Part shown: piece after piece, positions 45,125 to 55,500 of the stretch
Layout: each line of letters starts with the position of its first letter
How positions within the stretch are numbered: position 1 is the stretch's first letter
Origin: a bacterium
GTDB lineage: Bacteria; Planctomycetota; Planctomycetia; Planctomycetales; Planctomycetaceae
Reading direction: 5' to 3'
Length of the DNA: 64,000 bases
Assembly: GCA_016124895.1 (NCBI GenBank)
Contig: WGMU01000016.1
Span: 1 to 64,000 of the forward strand
The notes under the pieces: model-generated
Seen by the model: the letters and a program-made list of their open reading frames with translations, nothing else
Databases searched by the model: none
Told to the model about the DNA's origin: nothing
Made by a program: the position numbers and the translations under genes

Positions 45125-45910
45125 ATGACTGACAAAGTTCAGGGCGACATTTACGACTACCCCGTCTACTACGATCTGATTTTCGGGTCAGACTGGCGGG
45201 CAGAGTTCGACTTTCTGACCGGCTGCTTCGAGCGATTTGCCAAGCGGCCGGTGAAGCGGCTGTTCGAACCGGCCTGCGGGACCGGACGACTGCTGATCAA
45301 GCTGGCACAGCACGGCTATGAGGTCGCAGGCAACGACCTCAATGTGAAGGCGGTCAGATTCTGCAACGATCGCTTGCGGCGCAAGGGCTTTCCCGAGACC
45401 GCCGTCGTGGGCGACATGGCTGACTTTAAGCTGAAGCGCAAGGTCGACGCCGCATTCAACACGATCAATACGTTCCGTCACCTGCTGACGGAAAAGCAGG
45501 CAGTGGCTCATCTGCAGTGTATGGCCGATTCGCTGGCGAAGGGCGGTCTATACATTCTCGGGCTGCATCTGATCCCGGCCGACCCGGACGACCGCATCGA
45601 AGACGAAGCCTGGCACGCTCGCCGCGGAAACCTGGTCGTCAACACTTACATGTGGTCAAAGGGGATCGACGAAAAGACACGAGCCGAATACCTCGGCATG
45701 AAAATCAACGTCTACACACCAACGAAACACCTTGAGATTGAAGACGAGATGATTTATCGCACGTATTCCGTCCGGCAAATCCGCAACCTGATCGCAAAGG
45801 TGCCTGCATTCGAGTGGGTGGAGTCATACGATTTCGCGTATGATCTGGACGAACCGATCAAGGTTGGCGGATCGACAGAAGACGTCGTCCTGATCCTGCG
45901 GAAGAAGTAG
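45125..45910 (+). CDS. Class I SAM-dependent methyltransferase
   Basis: A 261-residue Rossmann-fold methyltransferase. Motif I is LFEPACGTGRLLIKLAQHG, followed by AGNDLN (acidic end of beta 2), GDMADF (motif II region) and NTINTFRHL (motif III/post-II). The start YDYPVYYDLIFGSDWRAEFDFL is typical of a small-molecule methyltransferase group with a helical N-cap. The ATG at 45125 is chosen because the domain begins at once; the frame is open far upstream without protein character. Substrate unknown. The downstream gene is a small membrane protein. Confidence 0.85.
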   Translation: MTDKVQGDIYDYPVYYDLIFGSDWRAEFDFLTGCFERFAKRPVKRLFEPACGTGRLLIKLAQHGYEVAGNDLNVKAVRFCNDRLRRKGFPETAVVGDMADFKLKRKVDAAFNTINTFRHLLTEKQAVAHLQCMADSLAKGGLYILGLHLIPADPDDRIEDEAWHARRGNLVVNTYMWSKGIDEKTRAEYLGMKINVYTPTKHLEIEDEMIYRTYSVRQIRNLIAKVPAFEWVESYDFAYDLDEPIKVGGSTEDVVLILRKK

Positions 45911-45916
45911 AAGTAG

Positions 45917-45934
45917 GGCCGGTTCCCACCGGCC
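45917..45934. repeat. GGCCGGT/ACCGGCC hairpin
   Basis: GGCCGGT (45917-45923) and ACCGGCC (45928-45934) form a perfect 7-bp stem with a 4-base loop, seven bases after the methyltransferase stop. The surrounding AGTAGGGCC is reminiscent of the AGTAGCCGGG elements elsewhere. It may attenuate or terminate transcription into the next gene. Confidence 0.5.
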
Positions 45935-45958
45935 GGGTGCGTGTCTGAGGTGCGAGCA

Positions 45959-46183
45959 ATGAGCGATCAGCCAAAACCAGAAGAGACGAAAAAGAAGGAC
46001 TCGGTCAGCTTTGCCGAAGCCGCTCAGGAAGAGCAGCCGGGGCTGCTGCGCGAATTCGGTGAGTTCCTGATGGAGAGCAAGGCCTGGTGGCTGACGCCAA
46101 TTGTCGTCGTCCTGCTGCTCGTCGGCGTCCTGATCTTCCTCAGCGGAACCGCCGCCGCCCCCTTCATCTACACACTCTTTTGA
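45959..46183 (+). CDS. Small single-TM membrane protein, DUF5989-like
   Basis: A 74-residue protein starting at ATG 45959 (GAGGTG upstream). A charged, acidic N-terminus (MSDQPKPEETKKKDSVSFAE) is followed by LLREFGEFLMESKAWWLTPI and a TM helix (VVVLLLVGVLIFLSGTAAAP) ending FIYTLF. The KAWWLTPIVVVL / APFIYTLF pair is the DUF5989 pattern; such proteins are often next to SxtJ-like membrane genes and carbamoyltransferases, none of which is here. Function unknown. Confidence 0.78.
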   Translation: MSDQPKPEETKKKDSVSFAEAAQEEQPGLLREFGEFLMESKAWWLTPIVVVLLLVGVLIFLSGTAAAPFIYTLF

Positions 46184-46197
46184 GATCGCAATGCGGC

Positions 46198-46214
46198 GCC
46201 GCGCTCGGCGCGGC
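46198..46214. terminator. Small GC-rich hairpin in the convergent gap before speD
   Basis: GCCGCGC (46198-46204) and GCGCGGC (46208-46214) pair perfectly over 7 bp with a 3-base loop, 15 bases after the stop of the DUF5989-like gene. There is no T-run, so any terminator role is weak. It lies between two converging transcripts. Confidence 0.35.
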
Positions 46215-46365
46215 CAGCCCGGAAAGTCGCTATCGTTCCGCGATCGAAGCGAGTGTGTGCTGCGTTTGAGTGTCGTGTTGACGCGTGTTGTTGCGGGCTC
46301 ATTCCGAGCGACGGCGATGATTTGATCCGTTTCAATCGCGGAGCGATCAACGACAATCCGACGAC

Positions 46366-46782
46366 TCAATTCGTACCAATGTTCAGCGGGATCTTTTCGA
46401 CGACCAGCCCAGCGTGCGCATCCGCATCAACACCGCGGCGGATTCGGATGACGGAAGTCTCTTCCGCCTGCAGCGTACGCGCGATGAACTCGCAGGCGGA
46501 CTTGAGCTGCGTGTCGGCGGCGCAGGTAAAAATGTCGATCGCCGCGTAATTGTGCTCCGGCCAGGTGTGAATCGACAGGTGCGACTCGGCGAGAAATCCA
46601 AGCGCCGTCACACCCTGCGGCTCGAACTGCCGGCTCTGCACATTCAGCAGCGTCAGCCCGAATCGCTCGGTCACCTCGACGAGCTTCGCGCGAACGAACT
46701 TCAGATCGTCGAGCAACTCGAACGGGCACCCGCGCAGATCCATGATCCAGTGGTAGCCCAGCGCGTCGCGATCGCCACTCAT
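46366..46782 (-). CDS. speD: S-adenosylmethionine decarboxylase proenzyme
   Basis: A 138-residue class 1 bacterial AdoMet decarboxylase. The motif GFLAESHLSIHTWPE carries the self-cleavage site between Glu66 and Ser67; Ser67 becomes the pyruvoyl cofactor. The product is decarboxylated AdoMet, the aminopropyl donor for spermidine. The start codon overlaps the stop of the ABC permease (ATGA at 46779-46782), so speD is the last gene of the sugar-type ABC transporter operon. No spermidine synthase (speE) is next to it. Confidence 0.95.
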   Translation of the reverse strand: MSGDRDALGYHWIMDLRGCPFELLDDLKFVRAKLVEVTERFGLTLLNVQSRQFEPQGVTALGFLAESHLSIHTWPEHNYAAIDIFTCAADTQLKSACEFIARTLQAEETSVIRIRRGVDADAHAGLVVEKIPLNIGTN

Positions 46783-47780
46783 ACTACTGCCTGCCGAGCC
46801 TGCAGCACCGCCCGCCGCTTTGCCGCAATTCGCTTGACGATTTCGTCGGTGATCACACCCGCCAGAATCACGGCCCCGATAATCGCGAACTCCAGCGTCG
46901 TCGGGATGCCGAGCAAATTGATCGAGTTGTAAAGGAGCTGCATGATCGCTGCGCCGATCATCACGCCGAAGATTGAGCCCTCGCCTCCACGCAGGCTGCA
47001 GCCGCCGAGCACGGCTGCCGCGATCGCATACAGCTCGTAAAAGTTGCCGAAGCTGGCCGGCTGAATCGAGTTCGAGTCAAGTGCGAACAGCAGACCGCCG
47101 AATCCAGCGACCACAGAACAGATTACGTACGCAAGGACAACCATCGCCGTCGTGTTGATCCCGCTGAAACGGGCTGCCTGCTCATTGCGTCCCAGAGCCA
47201 GCAGATAGCGACCATAAACAGTCCGATTCAGAAAGACTGCGGCAAGTACAGCCAGCACCAGCAGAATCAGAAACGGAACCGGCAGGTTGAACCTGCCAAT
47301 GAAGGGCAGTTCACCGAGCGGAATCCTGCCGATCGCCAGCTTGCGGAGACCTTCGTAATCGCGGGCGAAACCCATCGTCGCGTCGCTCGTCAGCCACCGG
47401 CCAAAGCCTCGGTAAAAGAGCAGCCCGCAGAGTGTCACGACGAACGCTTGCAGCTTCAGTCGAGTAATCAGCAGGCCATGTCCCAGACCGATCACCAGAG
47501 ACAGCAGCAGGACGAGTGGCACGGCGGCTGCGACGGGAAACTCGTGCTTGATCATCAGCCACGGCAGGGCACAACCTACGAGCCCGATCACCGAACCGAT
47601 CGACAGGTCAATCCCGCCGGTAATGATCACGAACGAGACACCGATCCCGATGATCCCGTACAGCGACGAGCGGCGGATCAGGTTTTCGAGGTTGTAGGCG
47701 TTGATGAAGCTCGGGTTGGCAACCGCCGTCACGATAAACACGACGGCGAACAGACCAAGAATGCCCAGGTTCTTCTTCAT
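46779..47780 (-). CDS. Ribose/xylose-type ABC transporter permease
   Basis: A 333-residue inner-membrane permease of the RbsC/XylH family: about eight to ten TM helices, with ITGGIDLSIGSVIGLVGCAL (the EAA-like ATPase contact region) and GRNEQAARFSGINT in a cytoplasmic loop. It works with the ATP-binding protein at 47818 and the binding protein at 49440. The C-terminus (IVKRIAAKRRAVLQARQAVV) is basic. It overlaps speD by four bases. The sugar is not identifiable by sequence. Confidence 0.9.
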   Translation of the reverse strand: MKKNLGILGLFAVVFIVTAVANPSFINAYNLENLIRRSSLYGIIGIGVSFVIITGGIDLSIGSVIGLVGCALPWLMIKHEFPVAAAVPLVLLLSLVIGLGHGLLITRLKLQAFVVTLCGLLFYRGFGRWLTSDATMGFARDYEGLRKLAIGRIPLGELPFIGRFNLPVPFLILLVLAVLAAVFLNRTVYGRYLLALGRNEQAARFSGINTTAMVVLAYVICSVVAGFGGLLFALDSNSIQPASFGNFYELYAIAAAVLGGCSLRGGEGSIFGVMIGAAIMQLLYNSINLLGIPTTLEFAIIGAVILAGVITDEIVKRIAAKRRAVLQARQAVV

Positions 47781-47817
47781 GGTTCGTTATCTCTAATGTC
47801 GAATCGGCTGCCGCAAG

Positions 47818-49347
47818 TCAGCCGGCCACGGCCGCGGCGACGTTGCCGGTGGCGAGCTGCATGACGGCTTCTTCGCTGAGTTCCTCACCCTGCAGTTCGC
47901 CAGTGATCCGGCCTTCGTGCATCACGAGCGTTCGGTCGGACATACCGAGGATTTCTTCCATTTCGCTGCTGACGAACAGAATCGCGACACCCTGTTCGGC
48001 CAGCTCTTCCATCAGCAGGTAAATCTCCTGTTTCGCTCCGATATCGATGCCGCGCGTCGGTTCGTCGAGCAGCAGCACCTTTGGCTGCATCGACAGCCAC
48101 TTGCCCAGCACGACTTTCTGCTGATTGCCGCCGGACAGGTACTGCACGATCTGACGCTCGTTCGGCGTTTTGATCCGCAACTTCTCAATCATCGCCGCAC
48201 TGTCGCGGCCTTCCTGAGCGTCGTTCAGAAAGCCACCGGCCTTCTGATTCTTCTTCAGCCCGGCCAGTCCGATGTTCGTGCGGACGGTCATTTCGAGCAC
48301 CAGTCCCTGCTGCTTGCGATCTTCCGGAACGAGGGCCAGTCCAGCCGCGATCGCGTCGCGAGGACTGCTCATTCGGCACAGTTTTCCGTCGACCTGGATT
48401 ACTCCCGCGACGGCCGGATCAACACCGAACAGCACGTTCAGCATCTCCGTTCGACCGGCGCCAACCAGCCCCGCGACTCCGACGACTTCTCCACTGCGGA
48501 CCGAGAAACTCAACGCGTGATCGGGATGAGCCTGAGTACGCAGCCCGTCAACCTGCAGCACAACGTCGCCTGCTTTGTGCGGCTTCCGCGCGTAGAACTG
48601 CGAGATATCCCGGCCGACCATCAACTGCACCATGCGGTCATGCGTGATCTCTTCTCGCGACAGATCGCCGGCGTTGCGACCATCGCGGAAGACGGTCACC
48701 CGGTCAGCCAGCTCGCGGACTTCGCCCAGGCGATGCGAGATATAAATCACGCTGACGCCCTTCTGTCGCAGATCTTTGACGACCTCGAACAGCCGTTCGG
48801 CTTCGTGCGTCGAGAGGCTCGATGTCGGCTCGTCCATGATCAGAACGCGTGCGTTGATCGACAGCGCCCGAGCGATCTCGACAAGCTGCTGCTGGCCGAT
48901 CGGCAGGCGATTGACGATCGTATCCGGTGAGACGTCGAGGCCGACTCGCTTCAGCAGTGTGGTTGAGTCTTCGCGAATCTTCTGCCGGTCGATGAATCCG
49001 CGTTTGAGCGGTTCGCGTCCGAGGAAGATGTTGGCGCCGACGTCGAGATTGTCGGACAGGTTGAGTTCCTGATGAATCAGCGCGATGCCAAGCCGCTGCG
49101 CGGTCTGGACTGAATCGACTCGTTCGATACGGCCATCGATCAACAGTTCACCTTCGTCCGGCTCCTGCACACCGGCGAGGATTTTCATCAGCGTGCTCTT
49201 GCCGGCCCCGTTTTCACCGATCAGCGCGAGCACTTCGCCAGTGCCCAGCATCAGGCTGACGCTGCTGAGAGCCGTCACGCCGGGAAACCGTTTGGTGACG
49301 TGGCGAACTTCAAGTAATTGTGCGAGGGAGCTGGCGGAAGCGGTCAT
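47818..49347 (-). CDS. Sugar ABC transporter ATP-binding protein, double NBD (RbsA/MglA type)
   Basis: A 509-residue protein with two ATP-binding cassettes. NBD1 has Walker [15 protein letters not shown] and Walker [24 protein letters not shown]2 has the degenerate A site [16 protein letters not shown] and the signature [15 protein letters not shown] with [15 protein letters not shown]. This double layout is that of RbsA, MglA and XylG. The start is taken at 49347 because the upstream 51 bases fall in a repeat and lack family match. It is the middle gene of the binding protein, ATPase, permease, speD operon. Confidence 0.93.
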   Translation of the reverse strand: MTASASSLAQLLEVRHVTKRFPGVTALSSVSLMLGTGEVLALIGENGAGKSTLMKILAGVQEPDEGELLIDGRIERVDSVQTAQRLGIALIHQELNLSDNLDVGANIFLGREPLKRGFIDRQKIREDSTTLLKRVGLDVSPDTIVNRLPIGQQQLVEIARALSINARVLIMDEPTSSLSTHEAERLFEVVKDLRQKGVSVIYISHRLGEVRELADRVTVFRDGRNAGDLSREEITHDRMVQLMVGRDISQFYARKPHKAGDVVLQVDGLRTQAHPDHALSFSVRSGEVVGVAGLVGAGRTEMLNVLFGVDPAVAGVIQVDGKLCRMSSPRDAIAAGLALVPEDRKQQGLVLEMTVRTNIGLAGLKKNQKAGGFLNDAQEGRDSAAMIEKLRIKTPNERQIVQYLSGGNQQKVVLGKWLSMQPKVLLLDEPTRGIDIGAKQEIYLLMEELAEQGVAILFVSSEMEEILGMSDRTLVMHEGRITGELQGEELSEEAVMQLATGNVAAAVAG

Positions 49348-49354
49348 GAAATCG

Positions 49355-49418
49355 GCCACGGATGAAACACAGACGGAACACGGATCAAAGCACAGCACAT
49401 CCGTGTTCCATCCGTGGC
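49355..49418. repeat. Inverted repeat between the binding-protein and ATPase genes
   Basis: GCCACGGATG at 49355-49364 and GAACACGGAT at 49376-49385 are mirrored by the 20 bases 49399-49418 (ATCCGTGTTC-CATCCGTGGC). The element falls in the 92-base gap between two genes of one operon. I recognise its core (CCACGGATG-GAACACGGAT) as a sequence that recurs between genes in many unrelated bacteria. Confidence 0.7.
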
Positions 49419-49439
49419 TCCTGAAGTCGAACGTTGAGC

Positions 49440-50600
49440 TTACTCCGTCGCGGACTCACTCTTTACAGCGGCGTCTGTTTCAGCTTCCGTGGCCTCAGTT
49501 GCAGATGCCTCCGACGTTGCAGCGTTAGACTCTTCGGTGGCGGGTGAGCCGGCCTTCTCTGTCGCCGTCAGACGCTTCAGCTCGGCCCAGAAGTCGGCGA
49601 CATTGTCGCTCTTGATGTTGCGGGCCGGGATGTTGATGAAGCCACCTTCAGGAATGACCGACTCGTCGCCCTTTGCCAGAGCGGTCAGGATTTCGACAGA
49701 CTTGTAGCCGTACTGGTACGGGTTCTGGACCGTCGTGCCGTAGATCGCTCCGTCCGTGATGCCCTGCAGCGTGGCTTCATCTTCGTCGAACGCGACGATT
49801 CTGATCCTGCCGACTTTGTCCGCTTCGCGAACGGCTTCCAGCATCAGCGGCGGGTTATAGGCGAACAGGCCGACCATGCAGCCGAGGTCCGGATACTTCG
49901 CAATCGCGTCCTGTGCCTGGGCCTTGGCTTTCCCGAAATCGAAACCGTCGGTGCGCGTGTCGAGGATCGTGTACTTCTCGCCTTTGATCTCGCCCGCGTT
50001 CGGGTCGTCGTAGCGGGACGAGTCTTCGGAGCGATCGAGCAGTTCGTCGATGACGCCCTGACGTCGCAGTTTCGCATTTGCCTGCCCGAGTCGGCCGACG
50101 AAGATCATCACACTGCCACCATCCGGCATCGCCTCCTTAACAAGCTGCCCGCACATGCGGCCAGCCGAGTAGTTGTCCATACCGATGTAACACTTGCGGG
50201 CGCTGTGTGGTGCGTCGGAATCGTGCGTAATCAGATTCGTGTGCTGAGCGATTTCGTCGAGCAGGTCGCCCTGGTTGTCCGGATCGATCGGACTGATCGC
50301 GATGCCGTCGATGCCCTGCGCCAGCAGATCCTGGCACATTCGCTTCTGATCCTCGACGCCGTTCGGCGGCATTCGGACGACGACGTTCGCGCCGACTTCC
50401 GCACCGGCGTCCTGGGCTCCCTTTTCTGCGATCACCCAGAACGAGGCGATGCCGTTCGTCACGTAAGCGACCTTCGGGCCGGCAGCCGCATTGTCTCCGC
50501 CGCCTGTTGACGTCCCGCCGCCGGGACCCGTCTGACTGGAGTTCGAGCAGCCTAACGTGGTCAGCAGCAGCAGAGAAAGGAGTAGTGACAGCCGTTTCAT
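49440..50600 (-). CDS. Sugar ABC transporter substrate-binding lipoprotein
   Basis: A 386-residue periplasmic-binding protein of the RbsB/XylF (Peripla_BP_4) type. From the ATG at 50600, the signal [15 protein letters not shown] ends at a lipobox cysteine; a Gly/Ser/Thr linker follows ([17 protein letters not shown]). The ligand-binding fold runs from [20 protein letters not shown], through [14 protein letters not shown], ending near [12 protein letters not shown]. The last 40 residues are an Ala/Glu/Thr/Ser-rich acidic tail. First gene of the ABC-speD operon. The tail is not usual for the family. Confidence 0.92.
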   Translation of the reverse strand: MKRLSLLLSLLLLTTLGCSNSSQTGPGGGTSTGGGDNAAAGPKVAYVTNGIASFWVIAEKGAQDAGAEVGANVVVRMPPNGVEDQKRMCQDLLAQGIDGIAISPIDPDNQGDLLDEIAQHTNLITHDSDAPHSARKCYIGMDNYSAGRMCGQLVKEAMPDGGSVMIFVGRLGQANAKLRRQGVIDELLDRSEDSSRYDDPNAGEIKGEKYTILDTRTDGFDFGKAKAQAQDAIAKYPDLGCMVGLFAYNPPLMLEAVREADKVGRIRIVAFDEDEATLQGITDGAIYGTTVQNPYQYGYKSVEILTALAKGDESVIPEGGFINIPARNIKSDNVADFWAELKRLTATEKAGSPATEESNAATSEASATEATEAETDAAVKSESATE

Positions 50601-50962
50601 GGCGGAATCTCGCACGCGGAAATGTCTGAAAACTCGGTCCGGCAGACGCTCGGACACGGGAAACAGGCCACGATAGACCTGTCGGAATGAGAAATCAACG
50701 AGGCCGCATTGCCTGTGATTTTCAGTAGCAAACGTCGCGCAGACTTTCCGCAGGGCACCAGGACTCTCGGCGAGTTTCGCGACTGATCGCTCGCATTGAA
50801 GTGGCTCTGTGAACTCTGTTTTCTCCTGTTCAAAGTCAGTCCTGCGTCTGCACAGCGATTCATCTTTACCGGATTCCGGTGATCAGCTTTGCTACCGGGC
50901 ATCGGCCTTCGACGAACGAGTCCTCTGCCGGCGCGGCCGACGGATTGTTTCTGGAGTGTGAG
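50601..50962. other. Divergent intergenic region, nothing recognised
   Basis: About 360 bases that should hold the promoters of the ABC-speD operon and of the secreted protein at 50963. No repeat, hairpin or gene is evident. Confidence 0.45.
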
Positions 50963-52327
50963 ATGCAGCAGCCTCTGACGGCTTCGAACTTGAAGATTAC
51001 TGCTCTTTCAGCGATCGCGATCGTGTTTCTGTTGACGATGACCGCGACCGCCGGCGTGGCGATGTCGGGCAGTGCAGATGATGATCGAGCCTTCTCCGTA
51101 CGGTGCCGGCTGGAGGTCGCAGGTGATCTGCAGACTGCGGCACCGGATTCAAAAGGCGTCACGCTGCCAATGAAAGCCGATGCCCGGCTGAGTTTCCTTG
51201 AACGTCGACTGCCGGCGGGCGGCAAGGATGCTGAGGCGTTTCGGTCCGTGCGGAGCTACCAGGTTGGCGAAGCGCGGATCGAGGTCTCCGGCCAGCCGAC
51301 GGAAAACCATCTGCCGGCGGACGGTCGGCTGATCGTGGCCGAAGGTCGCAGCAATGGAGTACGGCTGTGGTGTCCGAGTCAGCCGATGACCTTCGACTCG
51401 CTCGATCTGCTCAGCACTCCCGGCGACAGCCTCGCCCTGCACGCCCTGCTGCCGGAAACTGAAGTCGAAGCTGGAGCGACCTGGCAGCCCGCGTTCTGGG
51501 TTCTGCCGCTGCTGACCGGTGTCGAAGCCGTCTCGAAACACGAACTGAACTGCCGGCTCGAAAAAGTCGACGAGAAGTTTGCCGTCATTGCGGTCAACGG
51601 TTCGGTGGAAGGCGCGATCGACGGAGCGCTGACGAAGATCGCGGTGAACGGTCAGGTTGCCTGGGATCTTGAGAAGCAGCACATCCGGCAGGCGAAGATC
51701 ACACAGACGGAAGAACGCGCCGTTGGTGTTGTCAGTCCGGGGATGAAAGTCACCGCGACAATGTACGTCGATCGGCTGCCGTCATCGCTCGGAGGGCCGC
51801 TGAGTGGCAGCAGCGTCGAATCGATTCCGATCGTGCCCGAAGCTCAGCAGCTTGCTCTGCAGTTCAACTCGCCGTGGGATTTTCACTTCGCCTGCGATCG
51901 CAACTGGCATCTGTTTCACCAGACAAACGAGGTTGCTGTTCTGCGGCTTGTCGAAAAAGGAAGCCTGATTGCACAGTGCAATGTCTCGAAAGTTCCGCAG
52001 GTCGCAGCCGGCAGCCATACGCCCGAGCAGACGTTTCAGAACGACATTCGCACGGCGCTGGCCGGCCAGCTTCAGCAGATGACAAAGGCCGAGCAGCTCG
52101 AAACGACCGACGGTCGCTGGCTGTACCGCGTGACGGCAACCGGGATGTCGAACAATCGCCCGATGACCTGGTACTACTATCTGTGCGCCGCCCCGGACGG
52201 CCGACAGGTCGCGTTCGCGTTCTCGCTGGAGACCCGCTTCGTTGAGCAGTTCGCGAACCGCGACCTGGGCTTCGCCCGCAGTCTGACATTCGGCACACGA
52301 TCAGGCTCGACCGCCGCGCGACCATGA
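50963..52327 (+). CDS. Conserved secreted protein, function unknown
   Basis: A 454-residue protein. The ATG at 50963 has GGAGTGTGAG upstream and gives a hydrophobic export segment (ITALSAIAIVFLLTMTATAG). A beta-rich extracytoplasmic domain follows, with LEVAGDLQTAAPDSKG, WCPSQPMTFDSLDLL, AWDLEKQHIRQAKITQTEER and a C-terminal part (FNSPWDFHFACDRNWHLFHQ ... TWYYYLCAAPDGRQVAFAF). I do not recognise a named family; similar planctomycete proteins exist in memory. It could be a surface or stress-associated protein. No operon partner downstream. Confidence 0.6.
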   Translation: MQQPLTASNLKITALSAIAIVFLLTMTATAGVAMSGSADDDRAFSVRCRLEVAGDLQTAAPDSKGVTLPMKADARLSFLERRLPAGGKDAEAFRSVRSYQVGEARIEVSGQPTENHLPADGRLIVAEGRSNGVRLWCPSQPMTFDSLDLLSTPGDSLALHALLPETEVEAGATWQPAFWVLPLLTGVEAVSKHELNCRLEKVDEKFAVIAVNGSVEGAIDGALTKIAVNGQVAWDLEKQHIRQAKITQTEERAVGVVSPGMKVTATMYVDRLPSSLGGPLSGSSVESIPIVPEAQQLALQFNSPWDFHFACDRNWHLFHQTNEVAVLRLVEKGSLIAQCNVSKVPQVAAGSHTPEQTFQNDIRTALAGQLQQMTKAEQLETTDGRWLYRVTATGMSNNRPMTWYYYLCAAPDGRQVAFAFSLETRFVEQFANRDLGFARSLTFGTRSGSTAARP

Positions 52328-52432
52328 TTTGTCGTGCGAAGTCGCGAAGACGCGAAGGAAACAACGGCGACGGCTGCAAACACTTAGCGACTTCGCCTGT
52401 GTCTCCGTCTGCTGGAATGAAAACGCACGCGG

Positions 52433-52513
52433 TTGGGTGGCCAGGGTTGGAGCGAGGTACGAGCGAAACCCCGGGGCTTCCTGCGCAGGCTCAGTCCAGC
52501 CCCGGCGACCCAA
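52433..52513. repeat. Imperfect 19-base inverted repeat in a convergent gap
   Basis: Left arm 52433-52451 (TTGGGTGGCCAGGGTTGGA) and right arm 52495-52513 match 16 of 19 positions as reverse complements. The outer GCACG (52425-52429) and CGTGC (52515-52519) add pairing. The gap between the arms contains AGCGAGGTACGAGCGAAACC. It fills much of the convergent gap between 52327 and 52594. Confidence 0.6.
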
Positions 52514-52593
52514 ACGTGCAATGTGTGACAGCACGCACACTCAAATAGAACACTCGACCGCGAGTCGATCGTCCCATTCCGTGACGTCGTCTT

Positions 52594-55500
52594 CTACTTG
52601 AACATCGGATTGTTCCGGTCACCGCGAGACAGCAGGTAGGCCATCAGGTCGAGGACTTCGTCCTGATGCAGCGTATTCAGCAGGCCGGTCGGCATCATCG
52701 ACGTCTTTGACGGCAGCAATTCGTCGATCTGCTTGCGATCGACGCCGACCAGAGTTCCGGGATCGAGCATGTTGGTCTGCACGCGGACCGAGTCGCCAGC
52801 GAGGTTGACGATGCGGCCGGTGACGACTTTGCCGTCGACCGTGATGATCTGCACGGCGCCGTACTGATCACTGATCTGCTTACTCGGTTCGACGACCGAT
52901 TCCAGAATGTCGCGCGAGCTGAAGCGTCCGGAGAGGATCGTCAGATCCGGTCCAACCGCACCGCCCTGATTGTCGAAACGGTGACAGGCGAAACAGTTCG
53001 CCGCGCCGAACATCCTGCGGCCGTTGTCAAAGTCACGATTCTTCAAGCCTGTCGTGACCAGCGGAACGAGTTCCTCCATCGTCCAGGTTTTGACGACCGG
53101 CCGCGGTTCAGCGACGAAGACTGGCGCGTCGGTTTCCGGCTTCATTTCGAGAATCGGCTTGAGCGCCGTCTTCTGCTCGTCGCTGAGCTGCGCGAGTGCC
53201 TCTTCGCGAATCCGCTGGACGAACAGCGAAAAACTCGCACCGCCGCGATAGCTGGCCGCGCGGACAAACCAGCGGAAGTACGACTCACGAAGTTCGGGTG
53301 TCCAGCCAAGTCGCAGATGCCGCAGTGTCTTGGCCAGATCGATCTGTTCCTCCTGCGTCGGCGATTCGTTCAGTAGCGCGACGATCTTCTCCGCCGCATA
53401 CGGAGCCTGCAGATAAACAAGCAGAGAAGCCAGTTCCGAATTTAACTCGCGCGACTTTGCCGGCAACGCGTCGACACACAGATTGATCAGCCCTTCGCGT
53501 TCGTCTGCGTTCGGTGGTGCGACGCGAACAAAAGTCAGCGCCAGTACGCGCAGTGTTTCGAGTTGCTGGGCGTGCGAGAGCGAATCCCAGTCCAGGTGGC
53601 CGAGCGTATTCAGAATCTGACTGACGGTCTCGGCCCGTTCGGGACTGCTGGCCCTGGCATTGGTCCATACAGGGGCCGGCGAGTCGATGTCTGGCTCGGT
53701 ACCTTTGTCTTCGCGTTCGTAAGTCCGAGCCAGCGCGAGCATCGCTGTCAACAGAGCCTGCGGATCGTCTTCCGCGAGAACGCGTGATTTCCATTCGTCG
53801 CGAGGACGATGTTCGATGGCAATCCGGGCCGCATAACGAATGAACCGGTCGTTGCTGTCGAGATGCGGCCACGCGATCCCGACGGCATCCGGATGATCGC
53901 CCAGGTGGAGCGCTTCCAGCTTCGCCCGTGTCGCGCGGGCATCTTTCTCAGCCGCCTGATGCGGATTCACTTTCTCGGTCGATTCCAAACCAGAGTACGT
54001 CACGCGGTACAGACCGGACTGGACCTTACGACCGCCGATCAGAAAGTACATTGCTCCGTCGTGCGGGTTGACAATGACGTCGGTCAGCGGCAACGGTGTG
54101 CCGGTAACAAACTCTTCAAAGGTCGCACCGTAGGTGGCTCCCTCCGGTTCGAGATGCACCGCGTAGAGCTTCCCGTAACTCCAGTCACAGATAAACATCG
54201 CGTTCTGATACTTCGCCGGGAACTTCGCTCCGTAGCCGAAGACGACACCTGTCGGCGAGCCCGGCCCGATGTTCACAACTGGCGGGACACTGTCCGGGTA
54301 ATAAACCGGCCACTTGCCGCCGCCGCTCCGCCAGCCGAACTCGGCTCCACTGATCACATGACAGATTCGCGTCGGACGATACCACGGCGTGTTGATGTCC
54401 CACTCCATGTCCGCGTCGTATGCGAACAGCTCGCCGTCCGCGTTGAAGGCTCCGTCGAATTCGTTACGGAACCCGGTCGCGATCAGCTCCCAGTGCTTGC
54501 CTTCCGGATCGATGCGGCAGATGTAGCCGCCGGGAGCCCGGACGCCTCGCATGAACTTGCCCTGAGCGCGAGGCAGCAGCAGATCTTCGTCCCAGATTCG
54601 AGGAACACGCGACGTTTCGATCTCGGTCAGGTCGGTTCGGTTGCCACAAATCACAACCAGCGATTTGCCATCCGGATGCGGCAGGACTGCGTGCGGACCG
54701 TGCTCGCCGCTGCCATTGAGCGGACGCAGCAGCTTGACCGTATCGAGCTGATCGTCGCCGTCGGTATCGAGCACCCGGTACAGCCCGCCGTCGTAGTTCT
54801 GTCCGCGGTTCACGTTGACGTACAGACTGTCGAACGCCCACAGCAGGCCCTGCGCTTCGCCAATGTCGACGTTGATTTTCTCAACGTGCAGTTCCGTTGC
54901 GTCGAGGATGCCCGGCGGCGTCAGGCGGTAGAGCGATCCGTACTGGTCCGACACGATCAGCCGGCCTTTCGGGTCATAGCACATATTGACCCACGAGCCC
55001 TCGTCACCTTTCGGTACCGAGTAAAGCAATTCGATGTTGAAACCTTCTTTGGCTTTCATCGCCTCGATCGGCGTCGCAGTCGGCTCCTTGAGCGGCGCTG
55101 CAGCAGCGACAGTCGCCGCAGTCACGCTCGTCCACGGAGCGCCGCCAAGCTGCGCGATGATCTGCGGTTTCTGCCAGCCGGACGCGTCGAAGTTGATCGT
55201 GTTCCAGCCTTCTGCGGCGGATGTCGAAGCCTGCCACGAGTCGTCGGTCACGACGCGCCAGGCGTCCCGCCAGCCGGATTCGAGATCGATCTGTGCGAGC
55301 AGTCCGGCGGCGCTTTTGCCATTTTCGGCAGCGATCGCCAGAACGTGCTTTTTCTGTGGCGAATCAAGATCCAGCGACTTCGAGATGTCCGCGTAAGCGA
55401 GCTTTGACCAGTTGCCATGCGAGAGAATCTCTTTGCCGTCGAGATAAACCGTCATCCGATCATCGCAGGTCGCTATCAGCCGGGCTGACGCTACGCCGCT

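Noticed and set aside
53809-55407. Plus-strand 532-codon frame
   Set aside because: Antisense to the DUF1080/PVC fusion, which has clear domains; the frame has none.
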